From CAZDXB01 sp964509335 (GTDB lineage Bacteria; Bacteroidota; Ignavibacteria; Kapaibacteriales; UBA2268), in assembly GCA_964509335.1 (NCBI GenBank), contig CAZDXB010000052.1, positions 1-12,563 of the forward strand: a stretch of DNA of 12,563 nucleotides, written 5' to 3'. The translations under genes were made by a program, and so were the position numbers. The notes beneath the pieces are model-generated. The model saw only the letters and a program-made list of their open reading frames with translations, had not been told where the DNA came from and did no database searches. How positions within the stretch are numbered: position 1 is the first letter of the stretch; each line of letters opens with the position of its first letter. Positions 6,352 through 12,563 of the stretch are shown one piece after another.

Positions 6352-6550
6352 TATTTTGTAGCTTTGTTAATTATTTAAAACAATTTGTCGTTTTGTTTGG
6401 CGTCTAAAGTAAGATAACTAATAAAATTTAAAATAAATAATGCAAAGAGTAAGAAAAGTTTATAGCAAATCCAGCCCCCTGAGAAGCTTTCGAACGCCTA
6501 ATTTGATATTTTTGTAATATTAATCATAACTCTACGGATTATCAATTATT

Positions 6551-6558
6551 TATGTTTG
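6551..6558 (+). promoter_or_regulatory. Candidate Bacteroidota-type -7 box
   Basis: TATGTTTG fits the TAnnTTTG -7 consensus of Bacteroidota sigma-ABfr promoters and lies 22 bases before the acetyltransferase ATG. No TTG -33 element is found at the expected 19-23 base spacing, so support is partial. The rest of the divergent gap 6352-6580 shows nothing else recognisable. Confidence 0.35.
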
Positions 6559-6580
6559 TCTTAAATAAAGAGAGGATTTT

Positions 6581-7036
6581 ATGCTTAAAATTCACAAATT
6601 AACTTCGGAAAAAGATTTCGAGAAATACGGTATAACGAGAAAAGATTTCGTAGATTTTCTTTACGAGCATCTAGACCAATTCGGCGATAAGTGGGAATAT
6701 ATAGACAAATGTCTAGACTACGCTTTGTCCGACAACGAATACGCCGGCGGCTATATGATACTTGCTTTCGACGACGACAAGCTAATCGGCGAAGTTTTGA
6801 TGAATAGAACCGGAATGGTCGGCTACATACCTGAATACGTATTAGTTTACATCGCCGTTCACAGAGACGCGCGAGGCAAAGGTTTTGGCGGAAAAATAAT
6901 GAAGAAAGCGTTCGAATGGTCCGAGGGCGACGTTAAGCTGCACGTCGAATACGACAATCCCGCAAAAAGGTTATACGAACGAGTTGGTATGACAAACAAA
7001 TACGCCGAAATGCGTTACATAAAAGACGAAGGATAA
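6581..7036 (+). CDS. GNAT-family N-acetyltransferase
   Basis: Transfers an acetyl group from acetyl-CoA to an amine; the substrate cannot be read from the sequence. 151 residues, normal for a single GNAT domain. The acetyl-CoA pyrophosphate-binding loop is clear: 'YIAVHRDARGKGFGGKIM', with R98-G-K-G-F-G-G-K105. The following helix and the 'VEYDNPAKRLYERVGM' strand-helix, including the catalytic-type Tyr, are also typical. Residues 1-60 form a less conserved acceptor-binding part rich in aspartate and tyrosine. The start is supported by AGAGAGGA upstream. It ends 3 bases before the racemase-like gene, whose ribosome binding site (AAGGA, 7029-7033) lies inside this coding sequence, so the two are translated from one message. 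Confidence 0.9.
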   Translation: MLKIHKLTSEKDFEKYGITRKDFVDFLYEHLDQFGDKWEYIDKCLDYALSDNEYAGGYMILAFDDDKLIGEVLMNRTGMVGYIPEYVLVYIAVHRDARGKGFGGKIMKKAFEWSEGDVKLHVEYDNPAKRLYERVGMTNKYAEMRYIKDEG

Positions 7037-7039
7037 TCT

Positions 7040-8137
7040 ATGGCTGAACTAGTCGTTAAAACCGATAAAATCATCCAAAATATAAAGAAGCTCAACGACT
7101 ATCTGGAAAAGCACGATATCGAGTGGAGCTTAATTACGAAAATGCTGAGCGGACATAGGGAGGCTCTCGCGAAAATACTAGAGTCTCCCGAGCTCAAAAG
7201 AGTTCACTCGATAGGCGAGTCGCGGCTTTCGAATCTGAAAACAATCAAGAAGTTGATGCCGGATTTAGTAACCAGCTACATTAAGCCGCCGTCGATAAAT
7301 CTCGCGCGGTCAATCGTCAAATTCGCCGATATATCGTATAACACTTCCTACAAAACAATCGAAGCGTTGAACGAGGAGGCGAAGAAGCAAGGAGTAGTTC
7401 ACAGAATCATTATTATGATTGAGCTGGGCGAGCTTAGAGAAGGGATGATGCGAGAGAACGTAGTCGATATATATAAAAGGATTTTTGAACTCGAAAACAT
7501 TAAAGTTATCGGCATAGGAACGAATCTAGGGTGTATGTACGGGGTGGAGCCGACGTACGACAAATTGGTTCAACTATCGCTTTACAAACGCATAATCGAG
7601 GCGATGTTCGACGAGAAATTGGAGTTAATATCCGGCGGTTCTTCAATCACTTTGCCGCTAATCGGCAGGAAGAAAATTCCAAAGGCGGTTAATCATTTTA
7701 GAATTGGCGAAGCGGTATTTTTGGGAACGACGCCCTTTACCGGAAAAAAATACAACAACCTTTCGACCGCCGCTTTTGAATACAAGGCGAACATCATTGA
7801 ATTAGAGAAAAAAGAGAACATACCCGACGGCAAGTTAGCTCCGGGGAACGTAGGACACGCCGCCGAATTCGAAGACGACGCCGAGATAAAGCGCAGTTAC
7901 AGAGCCTTAGTCGATTTCGGAGCGTTGGACGTCGATACCGACGAACTGACGCCGAAAGAGAAGGACGTCGAGTTTTTCGGCACTACGTCCGATTTAACAG
8001 TTTACGATTTAGGCTCGAACACGACGAAAAACGGCAAGAAAAAGCACAACGTCGGCGGCAAGCTGTCTTTTATGCCGTCTTATATGGGCGCCGCTCGATT
8101 GATGCACTCCAAATTCGTGGATAAGAAAGTGATTTAA
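7040..8137 (+). CDS. Alanine/ornithine-racemase-family PLP enzyme
   Basis: A fold-type III PLP enzyme (alanine racemase N-terminal barrel) of the branch that includes clostridial ornithine racemase; such enzymes interconvert L- and D-amino acids. 365 residues, full length. Lys34 in 'LITKMLSGH' is the predicted PLP Schiff-base lysine. Branch features follow in order: 'SIGESRLSNLK' (57-67), 'IIIMIELGELREGMM' (123-137), 'IGIGTNLGCMYGV' (157-169), phosphate-binding 'ISGGSSIT' (197-204) and 'FRIGEAVFLG' (220-229). The C-terminal beta domain is present, ending 'YMGAARLMHSKFVDKKVI'. Translation is coupled to the upstream acetyltransferase. The pair might act on the same amino acid, but this is inference. 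Substrate could be ornithine, alanine or another amino acid. Confidence 0.85.
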   Translation: MAELVVKTDKIIQNIKKLNDYLEKHDIEWSLITKMLSGHREALAKILESPELKRVHSIGESRLSNLKTIKKLMPDLVTSYIKPPSINLARSIVKFADISYNTSYKTIEALNEEAKKQGVVHRIIIMIELGELREGMMRENVVDIYKRIFELENIKVIGIGTNLGCMYGVEPTYDKLVQLSLYKRIIEAMFDEKLELISGGSSITLPLIGRKKIPKAVNHFRIGEAVFLGTTPFTGKKYNNLSTAAFEYKANIIELEKKENIPDGKLAPGNVGHAAEFEDDAEIKRSYRALVDFGALDVDTDELTPKEKDVEFFGTTSDLTVYDLGSNTTKNGKKKHNVGGKLSFMPSYMGAARLMHSKFVDKKVI

Positions 8138-8149
8138 AGCTGTGTTTCA

Positions 8150-8194
8150 GACGCGCCGCGCCATCGAGGCGCGGCGCGTCTTCTAATAATTTTT
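8150..8194 (+). terminator. Very strong GC-rich terminator hairpin
   Basis: GACGCGCCGCGCC (8150-8162) pairs perfectly with GGCGCGGCGCGTC (8168-8180) around an ATCGA loop, then TTCTAATAATTTTT (8181-8194). It serves the acetyltransferase-racemase message. It lies between convergent genes and directly against the protease stop, but on the minus strand no T-run follows, so termination in that direction is less certain. Confidence 0.85.
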
Positions 8195-10645
8195 CTACCG
8201 CGCCACAACAACCTTCTCGCTTCGGACTTCGCCGCCGGCGCGCAGAACGACGTAGTAAACGCCGGGGGGCAAATCATTGACATTTATGTTAGGGATAGCG
8301 CTGAAATTTTTATAGAACAGATTTTTTAAAACTTCGCCATATATATTAAAAATAGTAATGCTAACATCTTCATAATCAGGAAAGTTACATTTTACTTTAA
8401 TATTTGATATAGCGGGATTAGGAATAATAATCATTTCATTTTCTTCTATATTATTTTGTGAATCATTAAAATTTGAAATTAATGAGTCGGGTTGTCTAAT
8501 TAATTGTTGATCTTCAATTAAATAACAATCTTCAATTTTTGCGACTAGATTGCTACCCAATTGAGAGCTAAAATCCGGGGATAGCTCTATTTCTTCACCT
8601 GCAGTTAATAAAACGCTGCTTTCTGATTGTAATTCGACATTAGGGCCTACAGTTAATTTATATTTTGCTTTATAACAATCAGGTTCATTAATGTTTATAT
8701 CTGTAAGTGAAACGTTTGCTTGACATGAATTATCTTTACCAAGTATAGATAAAGCTATACTCGAATTATTATAATGACGAGGATGCCAAAATGTTGTAGA
8801 ACCATCTAATGTTAATAACTTGTAAACATATGTTTCAAATGTCCAGTCACTTCCATCTTTTTCAAATAAAGTACCGCCAGTAATACCCCAAGAAGGATTA
8901 CCCCAAGGAAATCCCCAAGTATAATAATCATTAGACCAAACCCAGACACTATCAAGATCTTCATATTTATCAGGCACGGTATAAGTACCTCTTACCCTAT
9001 ACGCTTTCTTAACGATATAACAGTTAAATGGATAACGAAAACATATAATATCATCATCGCCTGGGAAATCAACTTCTTCAACATCTAAATTATCTTCTAA
9101 TAGATAATGCTCTAGATTGAAAGGTTTGCTTACTATATGAACAGCTTGACCCGCGTTCAAACGTCCCCAACCAAAATAATCGTCATAACCTGGATCTCCG
9201 GCATCGTCTGAACTAATTTTTAGTATTTCTCTTATATCGTCAGGCAAACTTTCTTTTTCTCTTTTATGCAATTTTGATAAAACTAAAGCGGCGGTTGCAC
9301 TAACAAACGGCGCAGAGTTTGAAGTACCGCCAAAACCATCGTAAGTGTTCCCCATAGAATTAACGCCTGTTGTTAAACCTAGTATACCGTGAGCAGAAAT
9401 AGTTACTCCAGCTCCATAACTGCTCCAATTATAATGATCGCCATAATTATTTAAAGCTGATACAGAAATTATAGCTCCAGAATTTGAGTAAGAAGCAGGA
9501 TAAAGGGGTATGTCGTTACCTTCATTGCCTCTACTAGCGACAATAGTAGCGCCAAGTAAATACGCTTTTAAGAAACACTCATAAAATAATTGGGATGTTA
9601 AATTATCCCAGTTCCAAACATTACAAGTATGCCAATCTATAAGAACATAATCATCTGTGTAACACATTCCGCCAAAACTACAGTTAATCACGTCGCAATC
9701 ATATCCAATACCATCATTAACCGAGGGATCTGCAGCTATCTCTGGCAATGCTTCTATTACAAGCGTTTTTTCTATAAGACGTCTGTTGTCATCATCAACA
9801 TTATCTGAAGTAACTCTAAATGAAAATATTTGACAACCTGATTGAATCGTTTCCCAACCGCCTGCAATTCCGATAACCCCGGTAGAATTATTGTTTAGCG
9901 CGCCTATTATACCTGCGATTGGGGTGGCATGTCCTTCTGTTTTATTCCCGTCAAATACTGGTAGCGGATCTGAATCGTTGCTTTTAAAATCCCAACCGCC
10001 TCGTATTCTATATCCCTCTCCTATTCCGCCGCCTAAATCATCATGAGTATATGATACGCCATGACCGACGATAGCTACTTTAATATTTGAATTGCCTCTT
10101 GTATAGTGCCATGCTCTCGGCAAGTCGATATTATAAGGTGTATTATAATATTGTTCTTGCTCATCATAATATGGATCGTTCGGCGGCCATCCCGATACTT
10201 TTACATAACCTGAATAATCAATATTTAGTAAATTAACATTATTTTCTTTTAAATATTTCATTTCTTCTTTATTTAGTGAATCGAAACTTTCTATAACAAA
10301 AACTCTTTGAAAACGTTCAATTGAAACTTTTCTTCCTTGTCTTGTATTTAAGTAACGCGTTGTATCCGGCAAATTTCTCATAAGCTTACGAGCGGAAACG
10401 GCATTCATGTTTTTGATTAGACTCCTTAATTTTAGAATTTTATAATAATCCTTTCCGGCGTTTTCCTCGTTTACCGAATCAATTTTTTCTAAGTCAATAT
10501 TATTTTCACTGTTTTTAAAATTCACTAAGTTCATTATTGAATCCAATTCAACTAGATACTTAAACTTATATTGTTGACTATATGAATTAGATACAATAAA
10601 TATAATTAATAGAATTATAAATAATATTGTTTTATTTAAATTCAT
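8195..10645 (-). CDS. T9SS-exported subtilisin-fold (S8) protein with altered catalytic Asp
   Basis: 816 residues. Signal peptide at 1-23 (hydrophobic ILFIILLIIFIV, cut near SYS-Q). A propeptide-like region runs to about 150, then the S8 domain (about 155-505) opening with 'PNDPYYDEQ'. The catalytic His is H239 ('GHATPIAG', normally H-G-T-H-V-A-G), the oxyanion Asn N374 ('SRGNEGND') and the nucleophile S442 ('GTSNSAPFVS'). The Asp motif, normally D-T/S/H-G, reads G194-H-G in 'VAIVGHGVSYTHDDL', so the catalytic Asp is absent in this reading. Next come a beta-rich middle (510-665), a coathanger-like region (about 668-708) and a type A T9SS sorting domain (740-816: 'IPNPAISNIKV', 'ITIFNIYGEVL', 'LPPGVYYVVLRAGG'). 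It would be secreted and attached to the surface. It follows the anchored protein by 10 bases, with AAGGTGAT before the ATG. Most of the gene is AT-rich, while its last ~30 codons are GC-rich. Confidence 0.9.
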   Translation of the reverse strand: MNLNKTILFIILLIIFIVSNSYSQQYKFKYLVELDSIMNLVNFKNSENNIDLEKIDSVNEENAGKDYYKILKLRSLIKNMNAVSARKLMRNLPDTTRYLNTRQGRKVSIERFQRVFVIESFDSLNKEEMKYLKENNVNLLNIDYSGYVKVSGWPPNDPYYDEQEQYYNTPYNIDLPRAWHYTRGNSNIKVAIVGHGVSYTHDDLGGGIGEGYRIRGGWDFKSNDSDPLPVFDGNKTEGHATPIAGIIGALNNNSTGVIGIAGGWETIQSGCQIFSFRVTSDNVDDDNRRLIEKTLVIEALPEIAADPSVNDGIGYDCDVINCSFGGMCYTDDYVLIDWHTCNVWNWDNLTSQLFYECFLKAYLLGATIVASRGNEGNDIPLYPASYSNSGAIISVSALNNYGDHYNWSSYGAGVTISAHGILGLTTGVNSMGNTYDGFGGTSNSAPFVSATAALVLSKLHKREKESLPDDIREILKISSDDAGDPGYDDYFGWGRLNAGQAVHIVSKPFNLEHYLLEDNLDVEEVDFPGDDDIICFRYPFNCYIVKKAYRVRGTYTVPDKYEDLDSVWVWSNDYYTWGFPWGNPSWGITGGTLFEKDGSDWTFETYVYKLLTLDGSTTFWHPRHYNNSSIALSILGKDNSCQANVSLTDININEPDCYKAKYKLTVGPNVELQSESSVLLTAGEEIELSPDFSSQLGSNLVAKIEDCYLIEDQQLIRQPDSLISNFNDSQNNIEENEMIIIPNPAISNIKVKCNFPDYEDVSITIFNIYGEVLKNLFYKNFSAIPNINVNDLPPGVYYVVLRAGGEVRSEKVVVAR

Positions 10646-10655
10646 ATCATCACCT

Positions 10656-11108
10656 TTAAAATATTAAGATTTTACTATCGCTTTTATCTTTTAGATGTAG
10701 AACAATTACTTCGATAATATAATATCCGCGCTTTATACCATCAAAGGAACACTGTATTACCAAAGTGCTATTTTGAATTATCTGTTCAATATTTTTGTCT
10801 TTCTTTAATTTTCCAATTTTATTGTGAGTTTGATATATCCCAGTAATTTTCAATGTGTCTATCGGATTGTTTCCAGAATATAATCTAATTATAACATCGG
10901 AAAAGTCTAAAGTGCCAGTTCCGTATGCTCCTTCCGTTGAAATTGTCAATGTATCTTTGACGCTCACAGGATTAGGGTATATAAAGCCAATTTTAAAATC
11001 CGGACCTACTTTAATACCATTATCGCAATCCATCAGTAGAAAAAGTAAAAATAAAAAAATAGTTGATGAAATCAATATATTATTTATTTTCGTATTTTTT
11101 AAGTTCAT
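10656..11108 (-). CDS. Small membrane-anchored protein with sorting-domain-like sequence
   Basis: 150 residues from the ATG at 11108. The N-terminus is a basic stretch plus a strongly hydrophobic segment (about 11-26) followed by Cys28 in 'LLMDCDNG'. This looks like a lipoprotein signal, although Asp before the Cys is unusual for signal peptidase II; an uncleaved anchor is the alternative. The rest resembles an enlarged type A sorting-domain fold: 'IGFIYPNPVSVKDTLTI' (about 36-52), 'VIIRLYSG' and a final 'GYYIIEVIVLHLKDKSDSKILIF', matching the 'PNP...L.I', 'I.LY...G' and 'G.Y...V.....KI.I' pattern. I do not know the family. The start overlaps the upstream surface-protein gene by 29 bases and the protease gene follows 10 bases later, so all three are one operon. 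Strongly AT-rich. Confidence 0.75.
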   Translation of the reverse strand: MNLKNTKINNILISSTIFLFLLFLLMDCDNGIKVGPDFKIGFIYPNPVSVKDTLTISTEGAYGTGTLDFSDVIIRLYSGNNPIDTLKITGIYQTHNKIGKLKKDKNIEQIIQNSTLVIQCSFDGIKRGYYIIEVIVLHLKDKSDSKILIF

Positions 11109-12563
11109 TTTTAATCTCCTTATTTTCCTTCTTAAGCTCAATCACGTAAAGCGTGAGCTCCTCGATTTTCTTTAGCAGTTTCGTTTGCATCTCGCCGACC
11201 GCGACGCCGTTTTTCTCTACTTCTTCCGCAGACGGCATATCGGGCAAGCGCTTATATTTTCTAATTTCGCTTTCGACCTCTTCCAAGGACTTAAGATTGT
11301 AATCGTCCTCGAATACGTAGTCGCTCCAATCGCTTAGCGTTACAATTATTTCTTTAGCGACGATTTTGCCGTCCACGCTTAATTTATAGTCGGCGTGGTC
11401 GCCCGACGTTATGGTTTCCGCTCCGATAACAACTTGATTAATACTGTAATTATCATCATATACTAATTCCATTACTTTCGAGCTATTTCTCTTGAAAATC
11501 AAATCTTGGTCGTTAGTCGTTCCTATAAAATCGCCGGAAGAAGTCGAATTCCCTCCTAAAGACCAAAACGAACTTATGCTTTTGTCGCTTCTTGTAAGTT
11601 TTCCGTCTAAATTAGCCAAAATAATTTTATCGTTTGCTCCCGCAAGTCCGTTTATCATTACATCGCCGTCAACGTGTAATTTCTCCTCCGGTATAATCTC
11701 GTCGCCAATCCCTACATTACCGTTTTCCATAAACCTAACAGTAGTTCTCGGTTCTTCCGTTCCCATAATGGGCCAAGCTGCTTCCCTTTCGGTAAACGAC
11801 GAACTCGACTCGGTTTTAAAGCTGAGCGCAAAACCTACCGGCGTTTCGTCTTCTTTCTCGACCCATTCGTGTTCAATCCAATAGTTGCCTGCTCTTCTCG
11901 GGTTATCGTCGCCGGCTACAAATGGTCTGTAAAATCGTATAGACGGCGCCATAGAATCTACGTTAAAGTAGTCTCCGTCTCTTTTTCCCATAGTATAAGT
12001 TCCTCTTACGTCGAACGATATTTTCGACGATTGAAGATTCCAACATCCCACGTTTACGTCGAGCCTTCCTAGCGGCGGGAAATACGTTTCAGCCCAATTT
12101 TCTCTACCTAAAACGGCGTCGCCATATTCGTCTATTCTCATCCTTTCGCGGTCGTCGGTTTTTATTATTAGCGGATATTCGTTTAATGTTCCTAGAAATT
12201 CCGAACCGTCGGCGTAGTTTAATACGTTACCGTTCGTGCACCAAGGCGCTTCACAAGGCTGGGCGCCTTCGTCGTAAACTATATTTCCGTCAACGTCCGC
12301 GTAAAGCGGCTTTAAACTATCGCCGCCCGCCAAGCTGTCGCTGCGAATCCAGCCGCCGACGTGCAATTTTTCTTTCGGGTCGTGTTGCCATATACCGACT
12401 TTTTTGTCGTATAGATACATTACGTCAACTACTCCGGCACTCGCTTCCGCTCTTGTAGGTCCTCCCGAGCAAGCAAACGCCAAGCCCCCGTAATAATTAG
12501 TGTCATCCTCGAACGGTCCTAACGTATTGCTATACGACGTAATTTCGCCGACTTGCCAAGCGT
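11080..12563 (-). CDS. Large repeat-bearing surface protein (5' end beyond the window)
   Basis: The reading frame stays open through the right edge, so the true start is outside; about 493 residues are visible. The architecture is that of tail-fibre/adhesin-like proteins common in Bacteroidota. Repeated 'VGI...P.EKLHV.G' modules lie at 12387-12399 onward and at about 11700, with a third partial one ('VVIGAET...YKLSVDGKIVAKEI') at about 11430. Each of the first two is followed by an 'ADVDGN / ANLDGK' strand and then 'FLGT/FIGT..N...LI.K'. The end carries the conserved 'LSDWSDYVFEDDYNLKSLEEVE...RLPDMPSAEEVEKNGVAVGEMQTKLLKKIEEL' element split over 11160-11345, followed by a coiled coil of about 30 residues. 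It is probably exported and trimeric (inference); the signal peptide cannot be seen. It is the first visible gene of the operon with the small anchored protein and the protease. No T9SS sorting domain is present at its C-terminus. Confidence 0.82.
   Translation of the reverse strand, partial: AWQVGEITSYSNTLGPFEDDTNYYGGLAFACSGGPTRAEASAGVVDVMYLYDKKVGIWQHDPKEKLHVGGWIRSDSLAGGDSLKPLYADVDGNIVYDEGAQPCEAPWCTNGNVLNYADGSEFLGTLNEYPLIIKTDDRERMRIDEYGDAVLGRENWAETYFPPLGRLDVNVGCWNLQSSKISFDVRGTYTMGKRDGDYFNVDSMAPSIRFYRPFVAGDDNPRRAGNYWIEHEWVEKEDETPVGFALSFKTESSSSFTEREAAWPIMGTEEPRTTVRFMENGNVGIGDEIIPEEKLHVDGDVMINGLAGANDKIILANLDGKLTRSDKSISSFWSLGGNSTSSGDFIGTTNDQDLIFKRNSSKVMELVYDDNYSINQVVIGAETITSGDHADYKLSVDGKIVAKEIIVTLSDWSDYVFEDDYNLKSLEEVESEIRKYKRLPDMPSAEEVEKNGVAVGEMQTKLLKKIEELTLYVIELKKENKEIKNELKKYENK
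11116..11121 (-). promoter_or_regulatory. Ribosome binding site that fixes the small-protein start
   Basis: AAGGAG on the minus strand lies 7 bases before the ATG at 11108. An in-frame start 11 codons upstream (11141) has no such site and would add a charged stretch before the signal segment. Confidence 0.7.

Noticed and set aside
12481..12483. TTG as the start of the right-edge surface protein
   Set aside because: The frame remains open upstream to the window edge with protein-like sequence (AWQVGEITSYSNTLGPF), so the start lies outside.

Overview
The window reads as a piece of a bacterial chromosome from the FCB superphylum (the Bacteroidota / Ignavibacteriota / Kapabacteria neighbourhood). 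The main reason is the large protease at 8195-10645. It ends in a type IX secretion (T9SS) sorting domain preceded by a coathanger-like region, a layout confined to that group. The 'VGI...P..KLHV.G' surface protein at the right edge also fits. The exact phylum cannot be settled from the sequence alone.

Left part (1-4140): the tail of an upstream gene and an MqnA/MqnD-family protein (76-873), then a 650-base gene-free stretch unusually rich in hairpins, then an Hsp20 small heat-shock protein (1524-1976) with a strong ribosome binding site and a clear terminator. A complete IS1182-like insertion sequence follows (2139-3795), with an intact DDE transposase and recognisable terminal inverted repeats. 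It sits between degenerate tandem repeats. A second gene-free stretch (3796-4217) holds a 29-base-period repeat, a perfect 14-bp palindrome and a second copy of a GGGA-loop hairpin repeat also found upstream of hsp20.

Middle (4218-8137): a minus-strand group codes for an RsuA/RluB-type pseudouridine synthase, a small exported protein of unknown function, and a Tat-exported Fe/Mn superoxide dismutase. The last two are only 15 bases apart and likely co-transcribed. Diverging from these is a plus-strand pair, a GNAT acetyltransferase and an alanine/ornithine-racemase-family PLP enzyme separated by 3 bases. The pair ends at a very strong GC-rich hairpin.

Right part (8195-12563, minus strand): a three-gene surface/secretion operon. 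It reads as a large repeat-bearing surface protein (cut by the window edge), then a small membrane-anchored protein with a sorting-domain-like sequence (29-base overlap), then a T9SS-exported subtilisin-fold protein (10-base gap). In the last, the catalytic Asp position reads Gly although His, Asn and Ser are kept. The DNA from about 8281 to 11110 is much more AT-rich than its surroundings, and the switch falls inside the protease's sorting-domain tail. This suggests imported surface genes joined to a native tail. I judge this operon the most interesting part of the window.
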